DNA of 64,000 bases from assembly GCA_029582165.1 (NCBI GenBank), contig CM055882.1:15757001-15821000 (forward strand), in the 5' to 3' direction. Below, piece by piece: positions 33,019 to 43,798 of the stretch. A program made the translations under genes and the position numbers. Each line of letters starts with the position of its first letter. Position 1 is the stretch's first letter. The notes beneath the pieces are model-generated. The model did not search any database and was not told the origin of the DNA. It was given only the letters and a program-made list of their open reading frames with translations. Origin of the DNA: Portulaca oleracea. Its lineage: Eukaryota > Streptophyta > Magnoliopsida > Caryophyllales > Portulacaceae.

Positions 33019-35456
33019 AAAAAAATGTCATAATTTTTTTTTGAATATTAATGAGCAAAATAATCAATTTTTTTATGGAAGCAAAATAATCAAACTTAAA
33101 GAGGAGCAAATTAATATCAAATATTATATTAATTTGGTTTTAATTTTATTTTATTATTTCCTCATTTATGTTGCTTTACTTTATAATTATTTGTATATTT
33201 TCTTACAATTCGTACATTTTAACAATTCAACCCGATTAATCAATAAGTAGAACGTTCGAGGTTCATGCCTATAGAATTTGGTACCATAAAATTAAATGGG
33301 GAACTCTTCCCTCCACTATATTATTTATTACTTTGATCTAACATTAATTAAATTTAAAAACTTAATTTGACCATTAATTTTTCAATATATATAAATAATA
33401 TTTTATACAGAATATATAGAATTATCATTAAATTATCCATAATGAACAATATTATCGTACGACTATAATGTCATAATTCTTATATTGAAAATGCTATAAC
33501 TGTCCTTAAAAAATACATTTGTCACTGTATCCAACTCTTTTTTGTCTCATTTTGTCTGCCACTTTTATAGATCTAATGATTGTCATTCCCATTTAACTGT
33601 TAATTAATAAACATATATCTTTTTGTTTTTTTTATCAAAAAAAGTATGTGCAAGAATAATATAGGAGTAACTTTGACAACTCACAATTTTTCATCCCATT
33701 TTGAATATATCTAAGTCTTGTAAAATTAATTATAATGAAAAATATGAAATGGAGCTAGTAGTTAATATTAAAATTGGGGAATAACTTAAATGTAAAGAGT
33801 GCAGGCAAGCTGATAGATGAAGCATTACAAAGAACAAGGTTTTTTTTTTTGGGGTGTTTGGGGGGGGGGGGGGGGGTTGGAGGGGGAATTAAGAAAAAAT
33901 TGTTTAGTATTTTGTTAATGGTAACCAATGGGGATGATGTTCAATGTAGACACTGTCAGTAAGATCCAGTTCATTCAATAAGAGCATGCCACCTATAACA
34001 ACAATCCAATTTTATATTGAGTTGTGGTGGATGAGGTCATTTTACTTGGTCATTAATTAGTTTTAAGTTTTAAACTTGTAATTCAATATCTTATAGTATC
34101 ACTATATATGTTATTTTTAATGGATAAATATGTTATTAAATTCAAGTCAAATTTGGGAAAAAATATATTATTATCCATAAGTTATCCTTGGTCTCTAACT
34201 TTGTTTACAACTCGATTATAAATATTAATGGATAGTAATTAATTTTTAATAGTCTAAAGATTATCAATATGATGGACATATTAAATTAGAAAATGCAATG
34301 TACAATTTCTAATAAATAAATGTGCTAGATTGAAAATAATTTGGTTCTATTTACTCCCTTTCTCATGAGAAAGAGTAAATATAGTAGATATTTCAGCATA
34401 ATAAATAGATGATATGTATATAAGGTGAATATTTTTGTTTATTTTGATTTTGCACGCACTCATAAAGCTCTAATTGATAAGTCAATTTATTGGATTATAT
34501 TTTAGAAGAGTTTATAGTTTTTTTCCATTTAGTTTAGGGCAAATTTTGTGTCTCATGACTAGGCTAAATTGAAACATTTCAATTGTTATTTGTCGTTTAG
34601 CGTATATTTAAATAACGAATAATGAACAACAAGAAATTGCAATTAATTACGTTATTGTGATGTTGACTGTTAATGTTAAATAGTTAATCAGGTCATATAA
34701 CTCGATTCAAATTTAAATTATATTGTACTTAATGTTTATTTATTAGAAGTATTTTATAATGATTATAAAGCAGGTGACATCACATGATTAGTGTTAAAAG
34801 TTTAAAACACTCCATTAAATATGTACCTATTATAATTAATACGACAACTCTGCTACCACCACAACATCACCATTATGAAACATCTCCCTACAAACTCTAT
34901 ATACCTTAATTGTACTTAACCAATTCTTATCTTCATTAATGTGGTTCCCTAATATCATTAGAGAACCAATAGGATGTTGAGAATCTTTAAACCAGAATAT
35001 AAAAATGGATAGAGAATCTTTTATGATTAATATTAAACTCAATAAAGTATCTTGGTTCGATTCGAATTTTACGTGCCCGTAGTTTAGTTGTTCGTGTAAA
35101 GATAGGGGCCCACCATTAGGTAGTACTTAAATTAATTAGTTTTATCATAAAGATTCTTTTAATCTGAATAAGTGGAGTTTTGACTTGGTATTAATGATGC
35201 TGAGATCATCATAAAGATAATTAATTTAGCTAATCTAGGGTTGGCAGATTCTTTTCTAAGTCCACCGTGTTTCGACACACCATTTGAATAACAATGTATA
35301 TGTATCAAAATTTAACAAAATATTTTAAAAAATTTAAATTTAAGCACTTTGATTAACCAAATTAATCAAACAAAAAATGAACTGCACGTACTGAGGCACT
35401 CCACACAAAAAATAAGACCAAAGAACACTTAAACAAACAGAAAAAGATAAAGCACG
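33019..35456. other. AT-rich intergenic stretch with a poly-G tract
   Basis: I see no gene. Features are a T10 run followed within 20 bases by an uninterrupted run of about 17 G at 33860-33876, and a short palindromic hairpin at 34350-34382 (CTTTCTCATGAGAAAG at its centre). ORFs of 60-115 codons in this stretch show no recognisable domain. Confidence 0.5.
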
Positions 35457-36159
35457 TCAAGGGCGGACTTGCATATGTCTTAGGGCCGTCCACGAACACC
35501 CCTGACCAAACAAAAATTGTGATTCTTTAATATTATTCGGAAGAAATTTTCTTAATTAAAACAAGTGGACACCACTAAAAAAGTCCCAAAAAATATAATA
35601 GGGGTGTCCAATTTAGCAACAACCCAAAAACCTTAAAATAATACTCCATTGTCCCAAATAATTTGTCCAAGTTGACTAATTAGGTCAAATTTTTTAAATT
35701 TTGATTGTGAATTTATCAACTTATATGTTGAGTTATTATACAAGACTACCACTATTAGATTTGTAATGAAAAGTTTTACCTAAATGCAATATTATTAGCT
35801 TTGCTAAGATAAAATGTGAAATATTAGCGGTCAAAGTGTTGCATCGAAGATGGTGAAATAGTAAATTTGACAAATTAATGGGGACGGAGAGGGAGTACCA
35901 ATTCATTTTTTACAAACAAAAAGTGTAAGTTAATGAATTAGGTAATTGAGTATCAGTATAAGTTTAGAAATATCTAGTTAATTTGAAATTTCAATTTATT
36001 TGGTAGGCGTATTTATATTATGATGTGAAATTTTGTTAAGCTTGTGAATATATTCTTTAATTTTAATTTTAATTTTAATTAATTTTATTTATTTTAAAGT
36101 ACTATGTAATAGCAAGTATATTGGACACCCCTAAAATAAATGTCTGGATCCGCCTCTGA
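35457..36159. mobile_element. hAT-like non-autonomous element, 703 bp
   Basis: The ends TCAAGGGCGGACTTG and the complement of TCAGAGGCGGATCCAG form short inverted repeats, each followed inside by a GGGGTGTCC-type block. The flanks AAGCACG (35450-35456) and TAGCACG (36160-36166) are a near-perfect target duplication. A Stowaway is nested inside, and there is no ORF. Confidence 0.72.
35644..35895. mobile_element. Stowaway MITE, 252 bp
   Basis: The left end CTCCATTGTCCCAAATAATT and right end GGGGACGGAGAGGGAG are inverted repeats with TA at 35642-35643 and 35896-35897. It is nested in the hAT-like element. Confidence 0.88.
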
Positions 36160-36449
36160 TAGCACGAGGAAATTAAAATCTTCAACTTCTGCTTACATTT
36201 TCCATAGAAGCTAGGGTTATGGTTTCCAGGTAGCACACACTGTTAGTTATCCGTGATATTCAATCTTCAGTGAGAAAGAGACAACAAGAGGGTTTATTTG
36301 TGAGTTTTCTTTTAAGTGCGTGTTGATATGAAAGACCTAACCACACAACTCAAAGAGGACTAACAATTACAATGTTTAAGCTCTATTGATGCGACATATC
36401 GTACTCTAGGTTAACTGTGATAGTTATCATTATGTTTAATCTCAACAAG

Positions 36450-36463
36450 TGGTATCAGAGCAA
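36450..36463 (+). other. Primer-binding site of copia B
   Basis: TGGTATCAGAGCAA is the complement of the 3' end of initiator-methionine tRNA, the usual plant copia primer; it follows the LTR end by two bases. Confidence 0.9.
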
Positions 36464-37194
36464 TCTCAATGTTGAATCTTTAGAATAATTAAGGTTAATT
36501 CGGTTATAATAATTTTTGCCCAATTCATTACACTATTTTTCTTCTCGTCAATTCTATGGCTTTTGGCTTTGATTCAATTCGTGTTCTTTTGGCTAAAGTT
36601 CATTAGGGCTTTTGCTTATTGCATCTTAAAGTATGTATCTGCAAATTTAATTGCATTTTCATTGCATAGTTTGGGAGTAATTCGTATTTTAGGGTCTCGA
36701 ACATCCATTGTATACAAGAATTTAATTGTGCGTATTTTGTTGTTTAATTTGATAAATTGATTGAAGCTTTGATTGACTCATGCTTTAGTGAATTTACATG
36801 ATTTTATTTGGATTTTATTCCATGCGCGCATAAACCCTAATTTTCGGTTATTGTGATCTAAATTGGGGTTGAACTCACTCGTTTTGTTCCCAATTGATTG
36901 GTGAATATTGTCAGATACATGCGTTACTCAAGTTTGTTTGCAATCAATTTCCAGTGATTCAATGATCAATTTTCGAGATTACAAATTTGTGTATAAATCC
37001 TAATTTTTTCGATTAGTGCATTGTAGAACTGGCATATTTTCGCTACTTGTATGCTCAAATTATGTTAGGTCATTTGATTCTCACATGGTTAATCATGTTT
37101 ATGAGCCTTCAATTTGAAGTTTCATGCTTAATTTTTTTGGGCATTCTTGAATATCCGATTTAGCATTCGTTTCAGGTTTAATCTGTAAATTCGG
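36464..37194 (+). other. copia B 5' leader, left part
   Basis: This is non-coding leader between the primer site and the LINE insertion. It resumes at 40227 and runs to the start of gag near 41086. No ORF of note. Confidence 0.55.
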
Positions 37195-37199
37195 TTAGA

Positions 37200-38567
37200 A
37201 TGGGTAGAGAGATGAGAGGGTGGAGAGAGAGAGGGTGGAGTGAGAATGAGAGAGAGTGGGAGGAGAGAGGGAGGGAAAAGGGTGGCTGGAGGGACGATTC
37301 GAAGGAAGGCAGGAGAAACAACACATCAACAATTTTCATTGGAAATCTACCAAAAGAGTTGGACAAATTTGGGCTTAGCAGTATCTTCACGAACTATGCA
37401 ACTATCAAATCTGCCTCAATCATCAAGAGATGGAAGGCGGATTCAAATTTTGGATACATAGAAGTTGCAAGAAGTCGTGATGCTCTAAGATGCATCAGTC
37501 GTCTCAATGGAGCTTCAATCCGTGGGAGGAGAATTGTTGTAGACTGGGCCAAGAAGACAGTTAGAGAGAGAAGAATCAAACAAGTTTGGATTCCAAAATC
37601 TACTAGATGCAACCCTAAAGAGCCGGCTGATTTACGGGTTAGTGGAATTGTCAACGAAGATTTCGTAGAGTGGTTGTCAAGGAGCCTAATTTGCTCTTCA
37701 AGTGTTCGTAGAGATATGGATGCTTTGGCCTACTTGATTAAAGACAACTATGGCCCGATTTCGAAAATTACGGCGCTTAGCGGTGTCCAATTCATCCTCA
37801 CTTTTCCTTCAATACAAGAAATGAAAGAAGCTCTAGCCAATCCAATGGAGCTGAGTGAATGGTTTTTCGAAATCAAACCTTGGTCCATTTATGAGTCTTC
37901 AGATTATAGAAGAGTTTGGGTGGATTTCATCGGAGTCCCTCCTCATGGCTGGGCCTGGGACAACTTTGAAAGGTGTGCTCATCCATGGGGAAAACTTCTC
38001 TCACTAGCCAGATGTATATCGTCGATGAATCAATTCGAAACGATGAGAGCTTTGATTCAAACAGACATTTTCAAGAAAATTGATGGGGAGGTGTTTTTAG
38101 ATTTACATGACTGTGCTTTTAAAGTTTTCATCAGGGAGGTTAGCTGTCATCTGATTCCTTCGACGTTGATTCGGAACTGTGATTCTGGTAGTGATGGTGT
38201 GGCTGATTCAAGTGACAGCGAGAAAAGTCTATATGAGGATGGTCTAGGGTGTCATGGTAGTAACTTGAATGTGCTAGATTCTCTAGTTGTTGATGCAGAT
38301 CCAAAGAATCGATTCAATGATGAAGGAAGTCAGAGAGATGGATCATTGTTTTTGACGGTTCAGCAAACGATATGTGGTTCTATCGAGAATTGTAGCAATT
38401 TCAATGGTCTGACTGAGGCTCTGGTTAATGGGTTCTTAAATGCACAAGGGGATGTCATTCATGAGGAGGGAGGGGCTGGGATTGAAGTAGGTGAAAAGCC
38501 TGAGGATGCATTCAATTTGTCTCTGACGTGTGTTCCCGTTACCAACATCAACAACTCATTAATTTGA
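37200..38567 (+). CDS. LINE ORF1 protein with RNA recognition motif
   Basis: A 455-codon ORF. ORF1 proteins of L1-type LINEs bind the element RNA and form the ribonucleoprotein; an RRM in ORF1 defines the BNR-like subgroup of plant L1. Residues 1-40 are Arg/Glu/Gly-rich with REGG and WRERGW-like units. Residues about 43-115 form the RRM: RNP2 is TIFIGNLPKE and RNP1 is SNFGYIEV, followed by RGRRIVVDWAKK. Residues about 235-330 contain RRVWVDFIGVPPHGWAWDNF and HPWGKLLSLARCIS, the block typical of plant LINE ORF1 and DUF4283-type proteins. The C-terminus is acidic and serine-rich. The frame is open throughout, but it likely continued in the frame used by the next ORF, so a one-base shift near 38530 probably truncates it. 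The ATG lies almost at the element end. Confidence 0.88.
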   Translation: MGREMRGWRERGWSENEREWEERGREKGGWRDDSKEGRRNNTSTIFIGNLPKELDKFGLSSIFTNYATIKSASIIKRWKADSNFGYIEVARSRDALRCISRLNGASIRGRRIVVDWAKKTVRERRIKQVWIPKSTRCNPKEPADLRVSGIVNEDFVEWLSRSLICSSSVRRDMDALAYLIKDNYGPISKITALSGVQFILTFPSIQEMKEALANPMELSEWFFEIKPWSIYESSDYRRVWVDFIGVPPHGWAWDNFERCAHPWGKLLSLARCISSMNQFETMRALIQTDIFKKIDGEVFLDLHDCAFKVFIREVSCHLIPSTLIRNCDSGSDGVADSSDSEKSLYEDGLGCHGSNLNVLDSLVVDADPKNRFNDEGSQRDGSLFLTVQQTICGSIENCSNFNGLTEALVNGFLNAQGDVIHEEGGAGIEVGEKPEDAFNLSLTCVPVTNINNSLI

Positions 38568-38926
38568 CCGGTGCTTTGGGAAGCAATGTCGCGATGGGAG
38601 TTGAAAAATCTGTTGAAGTATTAATTGATTCCAATCATCAACAGGATTCAGAAGTGGCTAATCATGGTGCTCATCCCACTTCACCGAATTCAGATGAGGA
38701 TCGGTCAATCTCTTCCGATTGTGATTCGGTTGTGAAAGCTAGAGAATTCATTATAGAAGAAACAATTAGATTTGGTGATGTCACTGGGTTCATGAAAGCC
38801 AAGAAGAATACCAACCCCAGAAAATACCTTGCAGATAAGCTTACTCCAAGGAAAAGAAAGAAGACAAAAGAAAGTGCGAGAAGAATGAAGTCAAGCTCAA
38901 TATCTTCTGCTTCACTCTCATTCTAA
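38528..38926 (+). pseudogene. C-terminal part of LINE ORF1 in another frame
   Basis: A 132-codon ORF overlapping the end of ORF1. It carries an acidic/serine stretch (SPNSDEDRSISSDCDS), then EETIRFGDVTGFMKAKKN and a strongly basic tail (LTPRKRKKTKESARRMKSSS) that looks like a nuclear or nucleic-acid-binding C-terminus. I read it as the displaced end of ORF1, not as a separate gene. Confidence 0.65.
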
Positions 38927-40211
38927 AGGTGATGACTTTCCTTGTGAAAGAATGGTGTAGTCTGGTTGGTTCTTTGATTCTAAATGTTTACATCAAGTTT
39001 GTTTTGTATTCATCTACTCTATGGACGCGGTGTGATAAATCCTTGAGTCTGTTGCTTGTGGGTTTTGTTATTCTCTTTGAAAGCATCTGCTATCTGCTAT
39101 TGCGATCTCAAATTCTGGTTAAATAACTGGTGGTTATGAGTAAGTTAAGCTGTGTGTGAGTTTCTGTTGGTTTGGGGGGCTTTGTTGGGTGTTGAAGTTT
39201 TAGTCTGTTGGGGGCTCTGAGTTCCCATTTCTTGGTCTTCGATCTGAAGAGATGTCTTGGTCTGTTATGCTGGGCCATTTCATTGAAGTGAATGTAAACT
39301 GGGTGGAAAGTTGTTTCTTGGAGACATGGTGTTTTGTTCGGTTTTGTTCCGCTCTTTCTGATTCAGTGCGGTGATCTTCTGTCTGATTCTAAAGTTACAT
39401 TGTGTTGGTTATTTTTATATCGATGCTTCGGTTGTTCGTAGAAGATATATGGGTGGTGAGTTCCTTACTAGTACAATGTTCAGTGGTTTTGAGTTGCTCT
39501 ACTTCCTCAATGGCTATATGTTTATCGGTTGGGGTGTCCACAAGCAGTTAACAATTTGTTGGTGGCAGTTTCCTTGATTCTAAAATCATGCAAAGGGAGA
39601 GTTTTAGGGTGGTTCTGCAGCTGGTTGGTGTCGAGCATCGCTCATATGTTCTAATTTGGTTTTGCAAGGTGTTCAATTGCTTTGTTTCAACAATATGTCA
39701 AATGCGGTATCAGTGTGGTGCCTATGGCTGGAAGGTCTCCTTTCGTATCCATTATGCTTGGTGGGTGGTCAGTGGCTGTGTTTTCAGGAGTTTGCACATT
39801 GTCAAAGGAGGTTTTCTGGTGCTGCTGCGATCATGTCTCTACTGTTTTTGAAAAGTTTCCATCTGTTTGGAGTAGCTTTTGATCTCGGTATTTGATAAGG
39901 TTTCATCATATTGTAGTTCAAGTGTTTAAGTGGTGTTGGTTCTGGTGTTTGCTTCTTTGGTGGCTGACGCTGCTGGCGTTGTTGTGGTGCTGCTGTGACT
40001 GCTGTCATTGGTTTGGTGCTGCTGTTTCTCTCATGTTCTCTCAGTTTCAATTTGGGCTAGGTGTTGCAGGGTCGTGCTGTTGTGTTTCGTTTGTTGTTCT
40101 GTGTCTATCTTCATGAGCTTGAATGCTCCTTCTGTGTTCTTATGAACACCTTTGTTTTTCTGTGTTGTTCTATAAAAGGGCTTGATTGCCGTTAATTATC
40201 AAAAAAAAAAA
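38927..40211 (+). other. LINE region without ORF2, 3' UTR and poly(A)
   Basis: Where ORF2 (endonuclease, RT) should be, only T/G-rich non-coding sequence is present, with several GGTGCTGCTG-like units. It ends CTATAAAAGGGCTTGATTGC, GTTAATTATC and A13. The longest frames (65-87 codons) match no LINE domain. Confidence 0.8.
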
Positions 40212-40226
40212 AATCTGTAAATTCGG

Positions 40227-41085
40227 CTATTAATTAATTTGTGTTGTTTATGCAAAATTGGCTCAGAGTTTTGCTTTGTGCATATTGAATTATGTTTGTG
40301 CATAATTAATTGGGATATTTATGAACTTTTTCTACTTAGCAAAATTCAGATTAAATTTTGACATTCATGTAGTTTAATTTCAGCGCTCTTATGCTTTATG
40401 AGAAGAGATTTATTGTTGTTCATAAATATAAGGATGATTGATAATTTTTATTTACATGAATGAATTTTAATTTTCATAGTTGATGGATAATTGCTATGTA
40501 ACTTTGGTATTTTTTTTCCACATCAAAAGCTGTGACATTAGGATACATAGCACCATGACAATAATGCATGTGCTATATATTGTCAAAAGCATCATTTTAG
40601 AAGAATTTTAAAGTTTAAATAATGCGGTTTAATATTATTTTATATTTACAATGAATCGATTAAATCAACAATTATACGTAAGTGACATCTCTGGTCGAAA
40701 ATTGATTCATTGAAAATATATAAGGAGTGTTTATATATGCATTGTTAATGTTGTTTGGGCCCAGAGGAAGATCAATGTTGACATAGGATGAATGATTGCA
40801 GTTATAAACATAGGATAATTATTTGATTTACGTGTGATAATCAACCTAAAGGAGGATTCGCTATTTGACATGTTTTTTATTATGAGTGTTAGAAGACTAC
40901 ACCAACAAATCAATAAGAAGTTAATATTATCATCCAATGATGGAATATTAACAGAAAATCTGACATTTTGGGATGGGATGTGTCCCTATTAGAACTTCTT
41001 ATTATTATCAAGTTTATAATTTTGGTTAAGCATGTATTAAACTGTTTACTTGTTTTCAGATTAAACTATCTCCAATCCTGCTAAT
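40227..41085 (+). other. copia B 5' leader, right part
   Basis: AT-rich leader resuming after the LINE. I see no gene in it. A 68-codon minus-strand frame at 40731-40937 has no recognisable domain. Confidence 0.5.
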
Positions 41086-41714
41086 ATCGCCACCAACATT
41101 AATTTTATACCCATGCTGAATCGCTCAAACTTCAAGTCATGGCGAGAAAATCTCTTGATTGATCTCGAAGTCAAGGATCTTGACCTCATATTAAGGATTC
41201 ACTCTCCTACTCCTTTGACTGATTAGAGTACCTCTTAATAGAAAAGAGAGTTTGAGAGGTAGGGAAAGTCAAATCACATGAGTTTGATGATTATGAAGAC
41301 AGTCATTCCTGAAGCATTCAGGGGTACAACATCCGAAGGGATAACTACATCTCAAGGTTTCCTTGTTAAGATTGAAAAAAGGTTTTCCAAGAACGAAAAG
41401 GCTGAAATTTGAGGACTCTTGACGAATCTAATTTCAAAGGCAACATAAATATAGGAAGTACATCAAAGAGATTTCTCATCTAATTTCAAAGATAAAGGCA
41501 CTTAATCTTGATATCTCTGAGGCCTTGTGGTGCATTTAATTTTAGTATCTCTTCCATCAAGCTTTAACCAATTTAAGGTGAGCTTCAACTGTCAAAAGAA
41601 GACTTGGTCTCTTCACCAACTCATCTCTCAATGTGTTTAGAAAGATGAAAGGTCGAAACTAGAAAAAACTGAAAGTTCTCATATCACCTCGACCTCTAAT
41701 TCCAAGAGGAAAAG
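41086..41714 (+). pseudogene. copia B gag, decayed and truncated
   Basis: Plant copia gag (UBN2-type) blocks in order: NFIPMLNRSNFKSWRENLLI (about 41100-41160), IPEAFRGTTSEGITTSQGFL, VKIEKRFSKNEKAEI, LVVHLILVSLPSSFNQFK-like near 41525-41580, and KKTWSLHQLISQCV at about 41597-41640. At least eight stops interrupt it. It ends where the zinc-knuckle LTR element inserted. Confidence 0.82.
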
Positions 41715-42784
41715 TGAACCGTATCGGGTTCGGTGCCACGCTTTCATAGCCGGGATCGCGGTTAAAGATAAGATGGATGAAATATCGACCCGTCATCACC
41801 GGACCAAAACTGCTCACCCACTCGTTTTCAAGAATCGTTACACCTTCACCAAAGGCGGGGTGGTGAGCATCACACTATCGTGGCCTCGGCGAGCCATCCT
41901 TATTGGAGTAAGGAGAGGCTCGGCACTTGTCAACAACCTCGGAGGCCTCGGGACCTGATTTGGTCGTCTCGGGACTGAAGGGCGATTTGATATCAGGATT
42001 CGGGTTTTGCCCCGGTTCACGAAGGTTCAAGGTAGAAAGCAAGGAAGAAGAAAGTTGCAGCCCAGCCGAGGTAGCGCCCGCTACCCGTTTGGTGACACCC
42101 GCGACCAACCTGGTTGCGCTTGGGAAAAATTGGTCTTCACATTAAACACTGGCAGCGCCTGGAAAAACGCTGTCAGTGTCTATTCCAGAGAGCATGATTT
42201 CTTGGTTGGACAGAAACGCTGGCGGGGGTTGGGAAAACGATAACAGTGCCTCTTCTAGGGTTGGCTGTCGCGCCCGCGACCAAAGTGTAGCGCCCGCGAC
42301 GCCTGTGCTTGGTTGCCGACTGTTGCTGCCGATTTTGCCGCCCTGCTGCAGGTCGTGCCCGCGACGGATGACGTCGCGCCCGCGACGGTCCCATTTCTTG
42401 CCGAGTTTTTGTGATCAGAACTACATAGTTTTGGGGTTTTTTCAATTTAGTATAAATACTTTGTTTAGCCCTCTTTTCTAGGAAGCTGATGTTATTAAAT
42501 GATTTTCTAATGCAATGTTAGCGTTTTCCCCTAGTTTCTCTCTCTAAAATCTTGTTCTTACTTTATCCATTTGTTAATGGTGGTGTTAGCAAGTCATTCC
42601 TTTAGTGATTATTAAGTGGATTACCTTTGATAATCATGGTGGGATGTTAGACCTAAAGTTGTGGACTCTCCTTGCTCAAGGTCATATCCAACCTTGGGTG
42701 TTCGAGCCCTTGTTCATATTGATCATCGCTTCCATTCACACACTCAAGCTAATCTTCACCCTTTACATGTACGGTAACGCTCCA
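41715..42784 (+). repeat. 5' LTR of the zinc-knuckle element
   Basis: From TGAACCG to about CTCCA just before the primer site. It contains GCGCCCGCGAC repeated near 42269-42300 and 42355-42385, GTAGCGCCCGCTACCC near 42071, and AAACGCTGnCAG-type units at 42140-42250. Frames of 60-100 codons here are GC-composition artefacts. Confidence 0.85.
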
Positions 42785-42786
42785 TC

Positions 42787-42800
42787 TGGTATCAGAGCTC
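42787..42800 (+). other. Primer-binding site of the zinc-knuckle element
   Basis: TGGTATCAGAGCTC, complementary to the initiator-methionine tRNA end, lies two bases past the LTR end. Confidence 0.9.
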
Positions 42801-43134
42801 AAGGTTTTTCATTTAGCTTGAGTTTTTCCATTGTTCTTGCTAGTTTGTTCTCTATTGTTGGATTTTGGTATTTGAATGCAAATATTGGTGTTCCCTATCC
42901 CTTGTGCCTTCAAGTGTATTAGAGAATCTTTTCTTGTATTATGTTTGTGATTTTTGAAGCATTTTTGGAGCTTTGAGGAAGAGTTGGAAAAATTGTGCCC
43001 GCAAGGTGTTCGATAAAATGCCCAAGTGAGAAAAACACAAAGAACCCTTAGTTAAACACAAGCCAACTACAAGAAAATCCCCAAACTCCACAAAAGCAAC
43101 CCAAACACAATCCGTCCTTCACCCTTCCTTCGAT

Positions 43135-43707
43135 ATGGATGGTGAAAATAGATCCAATCTAAAGGAGTCGAGCCGACACCGAAGTTCTCGAGTTCAAGTT
43201 ATAGAGAACCGAATCTCCGGCTATGAGAACCAATTCTCCACTCTTGAGCGCAACATGAATGCAATTATGACGCGGCTTGACAATCTCGTCCAAGAACATC
43301 AAGGTCAATCCCGAAAGTGTGTCAAATGCAGACGTGTGGGACACGATGCTTTGCAATGTCCGATAATGGCTATGGTTGAAGCTTGGATTGAGGAATCTTT
43401 TGGCGAAGAAGAGCATACAAGTGACATGGTAGAAGAGGCTAAGCAAGTAAAGGTTGATTCCTTGCTCGACGAGGGAGCTTCCGTTGAACCTTGTGAGGAT
43501 TTCGAAGTTATTGTTGAAACTCCATGCCACGAGAAGGTTGAGAAAGAGGAAACTTCAATGGACGGGGTTATTGTCCTTGAGGCCGATGAAGGGAAACATC
43601 ATGAGCTTCTTGATGTACATGGTGAGCTTGGCGAGACTCTATGCCACGATCGAGTACATGGTGTACTTGATGTACATCGATCTTGCCCCTCCTCTCATCA
43701 TTATTGA
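43135..43707 (+). CDS. Gag-like coiled-coil and zinc-knuckle protein
   Basis: A 190-codon ORF with a good start (MDGENRSNLKESSRHRSSR), 335 bp after the primer site. Residues 20-60 form a coiled-coil-like helix (ENQFSTLERNMNAIMTRLDN). A single zinc knuckle with C-x2-C-x4-H-x4-C spacing follows (CVKCRRVGHDALQC, residues about 62-75), then an acidic C-terminal half with two HGELxETLCHD-like copies. It lacks the capsid domain expected of full gag. Zinc knuckles bind RNA, so packaging of the element RNA is the natural guess. I do not recognise the rest. A frameshift near 43690 may separate it from the following frame. Confidence 0.65.
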   Translation: MDGENRSNLKESSRHRSSRVQVIENRISGYENQFSTLERNMNAIMTRLDNLVQEHQGQSRKCVKCRRVGHDALQCPIMAMVEAWIEESFGEEEHTSDMVEEAKQVKVDSLLDEGASVEPCEDFEVIVETPCHEKVEKEETSMDGVIVLEADEGKHHELLDVHGELGETLCHDRVHGVLDVHRSCPSSHHY

Positions 43708-43798
43708 AAAGGCCCAAGAAGAAGTCCCGTTGATTTTATCATCACCGCTGATCGAGTAAGTAAGCACCAATGGAGATGACTCACATTCCCTTCCACCC

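Larger units (their letters stand above)
37180..40226 (+). mobile_element. LINE of the RRM-ORF1 (BNR-like L1) type, lacking ORF2
   Basis: The insertion is bounded by a 15-bp target duplication AATCTGTAAATTCGG (37180-37194, 40212-40226) and ends in a poly(A) tract (about 40199-40211) preceded by GTTAATTATC, hallmarks of LINE retrotransposition. The element proper is 37195-40211. It encodes an RRM-containing ORF1 starting five bases after the duplication, then 1.27 kb with no endonuclease or reverse transcriptase. It is therefore an internally deleted LINE that would have to be moved by a full-length relative. Confidence 0.9.
36160..41714 (+). mobile_element. Ty1/copia element, decayed and split (copia B)
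   Basis: A copia LTR end (CTCAACA at 36441-36447), the tRNA-Met-type primer site and a decayed gag in the expected order define this element. The LTR left edge is not resolvable; it may extend left of the hAT-like element. A 3-kb LINE sits in the 5' leader (37195-40211), and the gag is cut at 41714 by a second LTR element. Nothing of pol or the 3' LTR is seen to the right, so the rest was lost or lies outside the window. Confidence 0.75.

Noticed and set aside
33840..33890. Poly-T next to poly-G as a functional signal
   Set aside because: Homopolymer runs of this kind are common simple repeats or assembly-sensitive sites; nothing else supports a role.
34836..35042. 68-codon minus-strand ORF with a plausible-looking protein
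   Set aside because: I could not match it to any family, and there is no start context, splice or neighbour that supports a gene.
42176..42481. 101-codon ORF with arginine-rich stretches
   Set aside because: It lies in the GC-rich part of an LTR, with an equally long frame on the other strand.
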